Position numbers and translations under genes: made by a program. Shown here in pieces: positions 15,095 to 24,566 of a DNA stretch of 56,446 bases. How positions within the stretch are numbered: position 1 is the stretch's first letter; each line of letters begins with the position of its first letter. A model generated the notes under the pieces. It did no database searches. It had not been told where the DNA came from and saw nothing but the letters and a program-made list of their open reading frames with translations. Origin of the DNA: Gemelliphila palaticanis. Lineage in GTDB: Bacteria; Bacillota; Bacilli; Staphylococcales; Gemellaceae. The stretch covers positions 1-56,446 of the forward strand of contig JACBYF010000010.1 of assembly GCA_013415235.1 (NCBI GenBank), given 5' to 3'.

Positions 15095-15320
15095 AAAAGG
15101 AAAAAAGATTTATTTGAATGGAAAATTTTATTAGATCCAAGTTATTATTCCTAATTAAGTTTCTAATAATATAAAATTGATACATCTTGGCGAACTAATT
15201 TTACTGCTCGATTATAAATAAACGTACAATTTTTTATTTAGTTGTCAATGTACCATTCAATGATTAGGTACATTACTTAATTATTAATTTTTTTATATCA
15301 CATTTTATTTACATTTAAAA

Positions 15321-15370
15321 AATAAAAAAATAATTAGTAACGATTCACTTCATCATTACTAATTATTTTA
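15321..15370 (-). terminator. Rho-independent terminator of ackA
   Basis: A 13-bp perfect inverted repeat (AAATAATTAGTAA at 15328-15340 with TTACTAATTATTT at 15356-15368). Read on the minus strand it follows the ackA stop and runs into TTTTTTTATTTTTT. Confidence 0.85.
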
Positions 15371-15379
15371 CAGCCTTTA

Positions 15380-16564
15380 TTATTTAGTTAATTCGTATGT
15401 ATCTCTAGAAATCATAAGTTCTTCATTAGTTGGTATAACGAATGCTTTAACTTTTGATTCTGGAGTAGTTATTTCTGTTATTTTTCCTCTAACGTTATTT
15501 TTTTCTTTATCAACTTCTAAGCCTAGGAAGCTAACTCCTTCAAGAACTTCTTCACGTACCCAAGTTGCATTTTCTCCAACTCCAGCAGTAAATACTATAA
15601 CATCTACTCCATTCATTAAAGCAGCGTATGAACCTATATATTCTTTAATTCTTGTTACATACACATCTATTGCTTCAGCTGCTCTTGGATCTGTATCTCT
15701 TACATCTTCTACATCACGTAAATCTGAAGAAATTCCAGATACACCTTTTAGTCCTGATTCATGGTTAAATACGTGTACTATTTCTTTTAGGTCTAATCCT
15801 GTTTTTAGTGATATATATGGTATTGTAGCTGGATCTATATCTCCAGTTCTAGTTCCCATAACTAATCCAGAAAGAGGAGTGAATCCCATAGAAGTATCGA
15901 CAGATTTTCCTCCATCTATAGCACAAATAGATGCTCCATTACCTATATGGCAAGATATTGTTTTAAGGTCTTTGATATCTTTTCCTGTAACTTCTGAAGC
16001 CATTTGAGCAATGTATCTATGACTTGTTCCGTGTGCTCCGTATTTACGTACTCCATATTTTTCGTAGTAATCTCTAGGCACTGCATACATATAAGTAGAT
16101 TTTGGCATTGTTTGGTGGAATGCTGTATCAAATGTTAAAACATTAGGTACACCAGGTAAAACTTTTTGGAAAGCTTTAACTCCCATTATATTAGCTGGGT
16201 TGTGAAGTGGTGCTAAATCTTGAATACCATCTAAAGTTTTTAGTACTTCATCAGTAACTAAAACAGATTTGTCAAAGAATTCTCCACCATGAACTACACG
16301 ATGCCCTACTCCCTCAATATCTTCTACTTTCTCTACAATTTTTAATTCTGTTAATTTAGAAAGAAGTCTTTCTATAGCAAAATTGTGATTTGGTATATCT
16401 AACTCGTCTTTAATTTTTTCTCCATTAAATTCTATTGTAAAGATACCGTTATCAATACCTATTCTTTCTACTAAACCTTTAGCAATAACTGTTTCTTCAG
16501 GCATTTCGAAAAGTTGGAATTTTAATGAAGAACTCCCTGAATTAATCGCAAGTATTTTTGTCAT
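15380..16564 (-). CDS. ackA: Acetate kinase
   Basis: A 394-aa cytoplasmic enzyme that interconverts acetyl phosphate + ADP and acetate + ATP, giving ATP in overflow fermentation. It is full length. The ASKHA-fold signatures are present: ILAINSGSSSLKFQLF at the N-terminus, the GHRVVHGGE substrate loop, DTAFHQTMP, RYGAHGTSH-like YGAHGTSHRY, CHIGNGASI, and VFTAGVGENA near the C-terminus. It is transcribed alone, with a promoter upstream and a strong terminator downstream. AAGGAG precedes the ATG. pta is not in the window. Confidence 0.97.
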   Translation of the reverse strand: MTKILAINSGSSSLKFQLFEMPEETVIAKGLVERIGIDNGIFTIEFNGEKIKDELDIPNHNFAIERLLSKLTELKIVEKVEDIEGVGHRVVHGGEFFDKSVLVTDEVLKTLDGIQDLAPLHNPANIMGVKAFQKVLPGVPNVLTFDTAFHQTMPKSTYMYAVPRDYYEKYGVRKYGAHGTSHRYIAQMASEVTGKDIKDLKTISCHIGNGASICAIDGGKSVDTSMGFTPLSGLVMGTRTGDIDPATIPYISLKTGLDLKEIVHVFNHESGLKGVSGISSDLRDVEDVRDTDPRAAEAIDVYVTRIKEYIGSYAALMNGVDVIVFTAGVGENATWVREEVLEGVSFLGLEVDKEKNNVRGKITEITTPESKVKAFVIPTNEELMISRDTYELTK

Positions 16565-16596
16565 AAATAAATCTCCTTAATAAAATATATAAATAT

Positions 16597-16625
16597 ATTA
16601 TCTCACTAATTTAAAATAATTACAA
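16597..16625 (-). promoter_or_regulatory. Probable ackA promoter
   Basis: On the minus strand, TTGTAA (16625-16620) and GATAAT (16602-16597) are separated by 17 bases. This places the transcription start about 25-30 bases before the ackA start codon. Confidence 0.5.
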
Positions 16626-16658
16626 TAGTTTTATAAAAAAATGATAGCTTTTTCAAAA

Positions 16659-18404
16659 TTATAGTTTTGATTTTAATTCTTTAATTACTTTTTCTGGAAT
16701 ACCCAATTCTAATAGTACTTTATCTTTTGCATCTTTTATACTTTCCAAACTATCAAATCTTTTTAATAGTAATTCTTTTCTAACTTTACCAATACCGCTT
16801 ATTTCATCTAGTTTAGACTTAAACATATTAGCTGTTTTTAAACTTCTGTGATAAGTTATAGCAAATCTATGAACTTCATCTTGTATTCTTTTTAAAAATA
16901 AATATTCTTCAGATTTCTTATCCAGATCAATAATCTCAAAATCATCAGTTATAATACTTTCAGTTATATGCTTTTTATTTTTCACTAATCCTATTATTTT
17001 TGCATTAATATTTAGCATATTATGAACAATATCTATTGCAGCTTTTACGTGATTCTTTCCTCCATCTACAATAATTAGATTAGCTTTTGTTTCTTTATCT
17101 TTATAGCATCTATATAGTACTTCTTGCATTGTAGCTAAATCATTAATTCCTTCTGTGTATTTTACTTTGTATTTTCTATATCCATATGTATTTTTTTGTC
17201 CATTTAAAAAATTGACTTTTACAGATACAGCATCTCTACCCATAATGTTAGAATTATCAAAAGCATCTATATTACTTATAGAATTAACTCCTATTTTTTT
17301 AGCTAAATTATTAAGCATATCAAAAGTTTTTTTATTTTTCTGTTCTTCTATATTTACATTTTTTTCTAAGAAGTATTCAGCGTTATTTGTAACTATGTCT
17401 AGTATCTTTTTATTATCTCCTTTTTTAGGCGATAATATTTTTATACCTAGTATATCTTCTAATAATAAGTTATCAATATCGTTTATATATATTTCTTTGG
17501 GATTTGTGTTTAATGAATAATACTGTATTAGATATGAATATAGTATATCTTTAGGATTTTCATATAAATCAAAATATTCTATTTTTCTTTCTATAATATT
17601 CCCCATTCTTGATAAAAATATTTGAATACATAAAAAGTTATCGTTATAGCTATAACCTATATAATCTCTATCAATATGTTTTTGAGTTGAAATTATTTGA
17701 TTTTCTATTGATATTTTTATCCCTTGAATATAGCCGTGTATCTTCTGTGCTTTTTCAAACTCTAAGTTTTTTATATGAATTTGCATTTTGTTTTCTAAAT
17801 CAGTTATTATTTTTTTTGTATTACCTGATAATAAATCTTTTATTTTATTTATTCTCTCTAAATATATATCACTTGTTATTTTTTTAGCACAAGGTCCAAT
17901 ACACTCTCCTATTTGATAATACATACACGGTCTTTTTTCAATGGGATTACATTTTCTTAATGGATATATTTTGTCTATAAGTTTCTTTAAATTATTAGCA
18001 GCATTAGAATCAACATACGGTCCAAAGTATGTATTTTTAGAATTTTTAACATACTTCCTAGTTAATAATAGTCTAGGGTGTTCTTCTTTTGTTATCATAA
18101 TATAAGGGTATGTTTTATCATCTTTAAGTCTTATATTATAATAAGGTTTATACTTTTTTATTAAGTTATTTTCTAAAATCAAAGCTTCTTTTTCATTATT
18201 TACAATTATAAATTCTAAATCATGTATATTGGAAACAAGTAGTTGAGTTTTTTTATTGTTAGTTCCTGTAAAATAGCTCTTTACTCTATTTTTTAGATTT
18301 TTTGCCTTACCTACGTAAATAATATCTCCTGATAAATCTTTGTATAGATAACATCCAGGATTTTCTGGTAATATTTTAAGTTTTTGTTTTAATATTTCAC
18401 TCAT
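16659..18404 (-). CDS. uvrC: Excinuclease ABC subunit C
   Basis: A 581-aa nucleotide-excision repair nuclease that makes both incisions with UvrAB. Its parts are the N-terminal GIY-YIG domain (about 14-92, GCYLYKDLSGDIIYVGKAKNLKNR in pieces), a cysteine cluster CNPIEKRPCMYYQIGECIGPC (about 153-173), a UVR domain (about 200-235), the RNase H-like half with DAFDNSNIMGRDAVS and IIVDGGKNH, and a C-terminal helix-hairpin-helix (ISGIGKVRKELLLKRF). The length is near the family norm of about 590. It lies alone between ackA and prkC, with no clear terminator of its own. Confidence 0.96.
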   Translation of the reverse strand: MSEILKQKLKILPENPGCYLYKDLSGDIIYVGKAKNLKNRVKSYFTGTNNKKTQLLVSNIHDLEFIIVNNEKEALILENNLIKKYKPYYNIRLKDDKTYPYIMITKEEHPRLLLTRKYVKNSKNTYFGPYVDSNAANNLKKLIDKIYPLRKCNPIEKRPCMYYQIGECIGPCAKKITSDIYLERINKIKDLLSGNTKKIITDLENKMQIHIKNLEFEKAQKIHGYIQGIKISIENQIISTQKHIDRDYIGYSYNDNFLCIQIFLSRMGNIIERKIEYFDLYENPKDILYSYLIQYYSLNTNPKEIYINDIDNLLLEDILGIKILSPKKGDNKKILDIVTNNAEYFLEKNVNIEEQKNKKTFDMLNNLAKKIGVNSISNIDAFDNSNIMGRDAVSVKVNFLNGQKNTYGYRKYKVKYTEGINDLATMQEVLYRCYKDKETKANLIIVDGGKNHVKAAIDIVHNMLNINAKIIGLVKNKKHITESIITDDFEIIDLDKKSEEYLFLKRIQDEVHRFAITYHRSLKTANMFKSKLDEISGIGKVRKELLLKRFDSLESIKDAKDKVLLELGIPEKVIKELKSKL

Positions 18405-18428
18405 ACATTCCTCTTTATATATAAAATT

Positions 18429-18461
18429 AGGAAAGGTAAAATGGTTTACTTTACCTTTCCT
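18429..18461 (-). terminator. Terminator of the priA-prkC cluster
   Basis: A 12-bp perfect stem, AGGAAAGGTAAA with TTTACCTTTCCT, around a 9-base loop. On the minus strand it follows the prkC stop and runs into AATTTTATAT. Confidence 0.75.
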
Positions 18462-18494
18462 TATACCTTTATAATTTACATGTTTAAATAAACA

Positions 18495-20345
18495 TTAATT
18501 ACCATTTGAACTATTACGTTCACCATCTGTACTTGCAGAATTGTCATGTATATTGATGTTTTCGCTTGTGTTTTTATTATTATTATTATTATTTATATTC
18601 TTTTTATTATTTTTTTCAGGATCTTTTCCTTTAGATACAACTACGTCAATTTTTGTATCTTTTTTTACTTTAGCTCCTTTAGGATAAGATTGAGAAATCA
18701 CTAATCCTTCTTCTACATCTTCACTAAATTGATTTGTAATATTACCTACTTTTAAATTTGATTGATAAACTACATCATATATATCATTTAGAGTTTTTCC
18801 TTCTAAACTAGGAACTTCCACATCTTTGCTACCAGTAGATATTGTTATTGTTAATGAAATATCTTTAGGAACTATTTCACTTCCAGGAATTATACTCTGT
18901 TTCATTACTTTTCCTTCAGGGTACTCATCAGATTGATCTTTTTCAAATATAACATTTTTAAATTCTACTTTTTCTAACATTGATTTTACTTGTTGTTCAG
19001 TCATTCCTAAATAATTAGGCATATCAATAGTTTCTTTTCCAGAAGAAACTTTTAGATTTATTTCAGAGTTTTTAGCTACTTTTTTACCTGATGAAGGATC
19101 ACTACTAATAACTATATTCTCTTTTACGTTATCACTAGGAACTTCTATAATTTCTCCGACTTTAAGTCCTGCTTCTATTATTTTATTTTTAGCTTCTTTA
19201 ATATCTATATTTTTCAAATCAGGAACAACTACTTTAGAACTAGTTGTATAATAATTATATGTATATACAGATACTCCTATTGCTGAAATAATTACTAATA
19301 TAGCTAATAATATTTGAAGAAATGAAGATTTCTTTTTAGGTTCTTTATAAGAGTTGTATTTATTGTAATTTTTGTTATTAGAATAATTAATATTATCTTC
19401 TTCTATATAATTATCATCATAATCGTAATCATCTTCATAATCATATTGATTATAATCTTCTTTATATTGATTATTTTCATAATTATTGTTTAGTGGGGCA
19501 AATCCTTTATATTCAGTCTCGTTTAGTCTCTCAGAATTTAAAGCTGTACTTAAATCCTCATATAATTCCATAGAACTTAGATATCGTTCATTAGGATTTT
19601 TCATTGTAGATTTTATAAGTATGTTTTTTATACTTTGAGGTATTCCAGATCTATATTTATCAACATTAGGTAATTCTTCTTGTAAATGTTTAAGAGCTAT
19701 AGCTACTGCAGATTCTCCTTTGAATGGAATTTGTCCTGTTAACATTTCAAACATCATTATTCCTAAAGAATATATGTCACTTTGTGCTGTGGCCATATTT
19801 CCTCTTGCTTGTTCAGGTGATAAATAATATACAGTTCCTAACATTTGATTAGTTTGTGTAAGTGTAGTATCTCCATAAGCTCTAGAAATACCAAAGTCAG
19901 TTATTTTACACTTTAAATCACTTGTTAATAGTATATTTTGAGGTTTTATATCCCTATGAACAATGCCATTTTTGTGAGCATGGAACAGACCATCGGAAAT
20001 TTGTTTCATTATATAAACTATAGTTTCTAACTGAATATTGGAGTTGTTAACCATATATTCTTTTAATGTTGTACCCTCTACATATTCTAATATTAAATAG
20101 TAGAAATCTTCTTCATTCTCAACTCCATAGATAGAAACTATATTTTCATGAGCTAGTGTAGATACTGCGCTAGCTTCTCTATTGAATCTTTTTATTGCAT
20201 CTACATCATTAGAATCAATCTTAAAAGTTTTTATAGCTACTTTTCTATTTAATATAGAGTCTTCTGCAAGCCATACAGTAGCCATCCCTCCTGTACCAAG
20301 ATGTTCTATTATTTTATATCTATCACATACTATTTTACCTATCAT
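18495..20345 (-). CDS. prkC: PASTA-domain Ser/Thr protein kinase
   Basis: A 616-aa membrane kinase of the PrkC/Stk1/StkP type that senses cell-wall fragments and controls growth and division. The kinase domain (about 10-270) has the glycine loop LGTGGMATVWLAED, VAIKTF, the catalytic HRDIKPQNILL, DFGIS, and YYLSPEQARG. An Asn/Tyr/Asp-rich juxtamembrane linker (about 283-340), a TM helix (about 345-366) and three extracellular PASTA domains (about 372-575) follow. The tail is extremely Asn/Lys-rich and probably disordered. Its start overlaps the phosphatase gene by 11 bases, the usual arrangement with the antagonistic phosphatase. Confidence 0.96.
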   Translation of the reverse strand: MIGKIVCDRYKIIEHLGTGGMATVWLAEDSILNRKVAIKTFKIDSNDVDAIKRFNREASAVSTLAHENIVSIYGVENEEDFYYLILEYVEGTTLKEYMVNNSNIQLETIVYIMKQISDGLFHAHKNGIVHRDIKPQNILLTSDLKCKITDFGISRAYGDTTLTQTNQMLGTVYYLSPEQARGNMATAQSDIYSLGIMMFEMLTGQIPFKGESAVAIALKHLQEELPNVDKYRSGIPQSIKNILIKSTMKNPNERYLSSMELYEDLSTALNSERLNETEYKGFAPLNNNYENNQYKEDYNQYDYEDDYDYDDNYIEEDNINYSNNKNYNKYNSYKEPKKKSSFLQILLAILVIISAIGVSVYTYNYYTTSSKVVVPDLKNIDIKEAKNKIIEAGLKVGEIIEVPSDNVKENIVISSDPSSGKKVAKNSEINLKVSSGKETIDMPNYLGMTEQQVKSMLEKVEFKNVIFEKDQSDEYPEGKVMKQSIIPGSEIVPKDISLTITISTGSKDVEVPSLEGKTLNDIYDVVYQSNLKVGNITNQFSEDVEEGLVISQSYPKGAKVKKDTKIDVVVSKGKDPEKNNKKNINNNNNNKNTSENINIHDNSASTDGERNSSNGN

Positions 20346-21084
20346 ATTCTACACCTCGCATTATTTTAAATAATATAATGGAAATATTATCTAATCCTCC
20401 TCTATTATTAGCTTCATCTATAAGAACTTTTATAGATGAAGATAGATCATTGTTAGATATTATATTATAAATATCATCTATTGATAACATGGTAGTTAAT
20501 CCATCAGAGCAACTTAATATATATTTATAATCGTTTAAGTCATACTTACCTATATGTATATCTATGACTTCTTTTACTCCTATAGCTTGAGTCAATTTAT
20601 TTTTTTCAGGATGATTCATTGCTTCTTCTTCTGTTATAGCACCTGCTTCTAAAAGAACTCCAGGATAAGAATCATCTTTAGTTATCAATTTAACGTTATC
20701 ATTATTATCAATCGAGTATGTAAAGCTATCTCCAACATTAGCAACAACAATGTTGTTATCAAAAATAACAGTAACAACTATTGTTGTTGCCATTTTTTCA
20801 TTTTCTTCAACAGATTTTTTTATTATATCTAAATTAACAGTATTAACATTATTAAATAACCATTCTTGAACATTATCAACGTTATCAAATTTAGTCTTTT
20901 TCCATTTTTTAGAAAAATAATTAACTATATAGTTACTAGAGTATTCTGATTTACTATGACTACTTACTCCGTCACAAATTATACCTAATAATGCCCCATT
21001 TTTATTTTTAATAACATTAACTGCATCTTGATTTTTTTCTTTTTTTATACCTTTACTATTATTAAACGAATATACTATTGGCAT
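20335..21084 (-). CDS. stp: PP2C-family Ser/Thr phosphatase
   Basis: A 249-aa cytoplasmic metal-dependent phosphatase that reverses PrkC phosphorylation. Most PP2C motifs are present: [47 protein letters not shown] and GGLDNISII. The usual DGMGGH..GE loop is changed to [10 protein letters not shown], so the Gly-Gly is lost while the metal-binding Asp-Gly is kept. AGGAGG lies nine bases before the ATG. The gene overlaps rlmN at its start and prkC at its end. Confidence 0.93.
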   Translation of the reverse strand: MPIVYSFNNSKGIKKEKNQDAVNVIKNKNGALLGIICDGVSSHSKSEYSSNYIVNYFSKKWKKTKFDNVDNVQEWLFNNVNTVNLDIIKKSVEENEKMATTIVVTVIFDNNIVVANVGDSFTYSIDNNDNVKLITKDDSYPGVLLEAGAITEEEAMNHPEKNKLTQAIGVKEVIDIHIGKYDLNDYKYILSCSDGLTTMLSIDDIYNIISNNDLSSSIKVLIDEANNRGGLDNISIILFKIMRGVEYDR

Positions 21085-22195
21085 CGGGAATTCCTCCTTT
21101 TACCTCTTCTTTTCTTTCTTTAGCTCTAAGCTGCCCACAAGCTGCATCTATATCATCACCTTGTGTTCTTCTTATCGTAACATTAACTTTATTTTTTTTC
21201 AGTATTCTTTCAAAATTGAATATATCATTTTTACTAGTTCTAACATAATTTCTTTCAGGTACATAGTTTATAGGTATTAGATTTACGTGACAATTAAGAT
21301 CTTTTATTATCTCAGATAATTTTTCTGCATGTTCTCTTTGATCATTTACCATCCCCATAAGTCCATACTCAAAAGTAATACGTCTATTGGTTACTTGTTG
21401 ATAATACTTTAGTGATTCCATTAATTTATCTATATTGTATGCTCTGTTAACTGGCATTATTTTACTTCTTAATTCGTTTGTTGGAGCGTGAAGAGAAACA
21501 GCAAAATTTATTTGAATTTTTTCATTAGCAAATTCATAAATTTTAGGAACTATTCCTGAAGTTGAAACAGTAATGTGTCTAGCTCCAATATTAAATGATT
21601 CATCACTATTAACTATTTTTATAAAATCCATCATTTCTTCATAGTTTTCAAATGGTTCTCCTATTCCCATTATAACTATACTCGAAACTCTTTCTCCGAT
21701 TTTGTCTAGCTCTTGTTGCACTTTTAATACTTGAGTTACTATTTCTCCAGATTCTAGATTTCTTTTAAGACCACCTAGAGTAGACGCACAGAAAGTACAA
21801 CCAATTCTACATCCTACTTGAGTTGTAACACAAAGTGAATTACCATACTTATTTCTCATAAGTACACTTTCTATCGTATACTTATCTTGCAACTCAAATA
21901 GAAATTTCATGGTACCATCTTTAGATTCTTGTTTTATTAATGTATTTAAAGTAGTTATTTCGAATTCAGAGTCTAATTTATCTTGGAGAGTTTTAGGAAT
22001 ATTTCTCATATCATAAAAGCTAGATACTCTTTTTTTATATAACCAATCATATATTTGTTTAGCTCGAAACTTTTTTTCTCCTATTGATAGGAGATATTTT
22101 TCTAATTGATCTAGACGTAAAGAGTATATCGACATTTTATCGAATTCTTTAAGCCATCTATTTTTTTTATAATTTTTTAATTCAGTAATTAACAT
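21062..22195 (-). CDS. rlmN: 23S rRNA A2503 / tRNA A37 C2-methyltransferase (radical SAM)
   Basis: A 377-aa radical-SAM enzyme that methylates A2503 of 23S rRNA. The cluster-binding motif [10 protein letters not shown] is present, with GIGEPFENY, the accessory-domain [12 protein letters not shown] near the N-terminus, and the conserved CGQLRAK near the C-terminus. The ATG at 22195 has a good AAAGGAG site. An internal ATG (MSIYSLRL, 20 residues on) lies where many homologues start but has no ribosome site. It directly follows rsmB. Confidence 0.96.
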   Translation of the reverse strand: MLITELKNYKKNRWLKEFDKMSIYSLRLDQLEKYLLSIGEKKFRAKQIYDWLYKKRVSSFYDMRNIPKTLQDKLDSEFEITTLNTLIKQESKDGTMKFLFELQDKYTIESVLMRNKYGNSLCVTTQVGCRIGCTFCASTLGGLKRNLESGEIVTQVLKVQQELDKIGERVSSIVIMGIGEPFENYEEMMDFIKIVNSDESFNIGARHITVSTSGIVPKIYEFANEKIQINFAVSLHAPTNELRSKIMPVNRAYNIDKLMESLKYYQQVTNRRITFEYGLMGMVNDQREHAEKLSEIIKDLNCHVNLIPINYVPERNYVRTSKNDIFNFERILKKNKVNVTIRRTQGDDIDAACGQLRAKERKEEVKGGIPDANSIFV

Positions 22196-23517
22196 TAGTT
22201 CTCCTTTTTAATTAACTTAGCAATAAAAAAACCATCGCAGTTATATTCATCTGGCATTATGTTGAATATACCATCTCTATCTTGACTAACAATCGTATTT
22301 GTATTAATTTTTTCTAAACTAAAATTTTTATGCTCTTCTAAAAATTTATTTATATTTTCTTCATTCTCTCTTTTGTCAATTGTACAAGTAGAATAAATTA
22401 ATATTCCATCTTTTTTTAGATATCTAATACTATTGGTTAAAATTTTATATTGTAATTTTGATAAGTCTTCTATTTGACTGTTAGTTATTTTATACTTTAT
22501 CTCTGGTTTGTTTTTTATAACACCTAACCCAGAACAAGGAACATCGCAAACCACTATATCAAATTTATTTTCAAATTTTTCATTGAAAATTGTTGCATCC
22601 TGATTTTTTATATCTATATTATTTATACTTAATCTTTTTGCGTTTTTAGTTATTAAATCAAGTTTATGTATATATTTATCACATGAAACTACATTAGAGT
22701 TAAAATATTTACTAGCTATATGTAAACTTTTACCTCCAGGAGCTGCACAAACATCTAATATATTATAATGTTTGTCTAAAGGTCCACCTATTGAACAAGC
22801 AACTAAGGCACTAGCTTCATCTTGAACAATAAAATGACCATTTAAAAATAAATCACTACTAAAATCAATTTTATCAACTAATAAGCAATCCTCACAAATA
22901 TTACTTTCTTTTACTGATGTAGTTAATTTTAATTTTTTTACTAAATCTGATTTATTATTTTTTAGAGTGTTAACTCTTATACTATTTTCTGATTTATTTA
23001 AAAATGATAATACTATTGTTTTTGCTTTATCTTCTCCGTATTGTTTTTTCAATATATTAAAAAGTTCAATAGGGCAACTGTTTTCGATACAAAATTTCTC
23101 AATAGAATTTTTATATTCTAAATTACTGCTATCAAATGTTCTTATTATATTTCTAAGAACACCATTTACAAACTTAGCAGCATTAGGTCCCCCATTTTTC
23201 TTGGCAATATTTACTGCTTCATTTACAGTTGCAAAATTAGGTGTTTTGTCCATATTTATAATTTGGTATAAAGACATAGATAGTAGATTTTTTATTTTAG
23301 GTTTAATTCTAGATTTTACATATTGCTTAACTATATATTCTAAGTAAATTTTGTTTTTTACTGTACCATAGACTAATTCAGTAATGTACTTTTTATCTAA
23401 ATGACTTAAATCCTTATTTTTAGAAAATACTTTATTTATAGTTATGTTACTATAAGCATCGTCTATTAATATTTCGTTAATTGATAAAAATGCTAATTCT
23501 CTAGGATTATTATTCAT
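22195..23517 (-). CDS. rsmB: 16S rRNA C967 methyltransferase
   Basis: A 440-aa m5C methyltransferase with an N-terminal NusB-like RNA-binding domain (about 1-130, [32 protein letters not shown]) and a C-terminal Rossmann methyltransferase domain. The latter has the SAM loop [14 protein letters not shown], the [17 protein letters not shown] catalytic Pro-Cys and the second Cys in [13 protein letters not shown] start it at ATG 23517 because AGGTG is six bases upstream and a GTG at 23526 overlaps that site. It overlaps the end of fmt. Confidence 0.95.
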   Translation of the reverse strand: MNNNPRELAFLSINEILIDDAYSNITINKVFSKNKDLSHLDKKYITELVYGTVKNKIYLEYIVKQYVKSRIKPKIKNLLSMSLYQIINMDKTPNFATVNEAVNIAKKNGGPNAAKFVNGVLRNIIRTFDSSNLEYKNSIEKFCIENSCPIELFNILKKQYGEDKAKTIVLSFLNKSENSIRVNTLKNNKSDLVKKLKLTTSVKESNICEDCLLVDKIDFSSDLFLNGHFIVQDEASALVACSIGGPLDKHYNILDVCAAPGGKSLHIASKYFNSNVVSCDKYIHKLDLITKNAKRLSINNIDIKNQDATIFNEKFENKFDIVVCDVPCSGLGVIKNKPEIKYKITNSQIEDLSKLQYKILTNSIRYLKKDGILIYSTCTIDKRENEENINKFLEEHKNFSLEKINTNTIVSQDRDGIFNIMPDEYNCDGFFIAKLIKKEN

Positions 23518-24469
23518 TAATTTCACCTAATATTTTTCCTACGTAATTTTTTTTGTTAGATAGAAAATTTTTCACAGTAACTCTATTTTTACCTGCTAAC
23601 TGTAATTCTGTTATTTTTAAAGCTGTACTATTTCCACATTTAACATATAGTGAATTATTATCTTGATTTATAATTTCACCATTAATAGAATTTTCTTTAA
23701 CCTCATAATTAGAAACCTCAGATTTCCAAATTTTCAGTATAGTCCCATCTAAATAAGTAAAAGCTCCAGGGAAAGGATCAAATGCTCTTATCTGATTGAA
23801 AATATCTCTTGATTTTTTATTCCAGTCTATTTTTTCATCTTCTCTTGTAATATTACTAGCAAAAGTAGATTCTTCTTCTACTTGTTTTATAGGATTTATA
23901 TCCCCAGAAAATATTTTTGGTAATGTTTCTTGTAGTAAATTTCTACCCAATATAGATAGTTTATCATGCAATGACATAAAGTTATCTTCATCTTTTATTT
24001 CTACAGACGCTTTAGATATCATATCTCCAGCATCTAATTTTTTTTCCATATACATGATAGTAATACCTGTTTCTTTATGATCTTCAAGTATAGAATATTG
24101 TATAGGGGCACCTCCTCTAAGCTTAGGAAGTAGCGAACCATGAACATTTATACATTTATATTTAGGTATATCTAATATTTTTTGTGGAACAAGTTGTCCG
24201 TATGCTGCTGTTATTATTATATCTGGATTTAGAGTTACTAATTCTTGATAAACATCTTCATCTTTAGACAATTTTTCTGGCTGTAAAACTTTTATATTAT
24301 GGTTTAGCGCAACTTCTTTTACTGGCGGAGGAGTTAAAACTTTTTTCCTCCCAACTTTTTTATCAGGTTGAGTAATTACTAAATCTACTCCATATTCATT
24401 TATTAACATTTCTAAAACTGGGACTGCAAAAACAGGCGTTCCCATAAAAACTATTTTTTTAGAATTCAT
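23510..24469 (-). CDS. fmt: Methionyl-tRNA formyltransferase
   Basis: A 319-aa enzyme that formylates initiator Met-tRNA using 10-formyl-THF. It has the N-terminal formyltransferase fold with IVFMGTPVFAVPVL, the catalytic region CINVHGSLLPKLRGGAPIQ (Asn, His and the SLLP-RGGAPI signature) and ITIMYMEKKLDAGD, and a C-terminal OB-fold domain from about residue 205 (FDPFPGAFTYLDG). It is full length. It sits between priA and rsmB, the common Firmicutes order. Confidence 0.97.
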   Translation of the reverse strand: MNSKKIVFMGTPVFAVPVLEMLINEYGVDLVITQPDKKVGRKKVLTPPPVKEVALNHNIKVLQPEKLSKDEDVYQELVTLNPDIIITAAYGQLVPQKILDIPKYKCINVHGSLLPKLRGGAPIQYSILEDHKETGITIMYMEKKLDAGDMISKASVEIKDEDNFMSLHDKLSILGRNLLQETLPKIFSGDINPIKQVEEESTFASNITREDEKIDWNKKSRDIFNQIRAFDPFPGAFTYLDGTILKIWKSEVSNYEVKENSINGEIINQDNNSLYVKCGNSTALKITELQLAGKNRVTVKNFLSNKKNYVGKILGEINE

Positions 24470-24519
24470 ACATAATTCTCCTATTTTAAATTATCTCAAT
24501 AATTATAACATAATAAAAC

Positions 24520-24561
24520 AAACTAAACAAATTTGCAAACAGTGCCTTATTTGTTTAGTTT
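24520..24561 (-). terminator. Terminator between priA and fmt
   Basis: A 13-bp perfect inverted repeat, AAACTAAACAAAT with ATTTGTTTAGTTT, around a 16-base loop just after the priA stop. On the minus strand it runs into GTTTTATTATG, so priA and fmt are probably separate transcripts, at least in part. Confidence 0.65.
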
Positions 24562-24566
24562 CATTA

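Larger units (their letters stand above)
14846..15320. other. Gene-free gap between the mobile element and ackA
   Basis: No convincing gene is seen on either strand. It contains a GC-richer patch with two small hairpins (14962-14992), a bidirectional terminator-like hairpin (15068-15092), three GTAC-containing repeats (15222-15274) and the ackA terminator just beyond. The promoter of the rep genes and the right-hand end of the element should be here. The element's boundary cannot be fixed with only one end in view. Confidence 0.5.

Noticed and set aside
15121..15175. A short plus-strand frame (MENFIRSKLL...) of 18 codons in the rep-ackA gap
   Set aside because: It has no ribosome site at the right distance, is very short and shows no features beyond chance.
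15943..16131. A second minus-strand frame inside ackA
   Set aside because: It lies within the acetate kinase gene in another frame. All conserved motifs belong to AckA.
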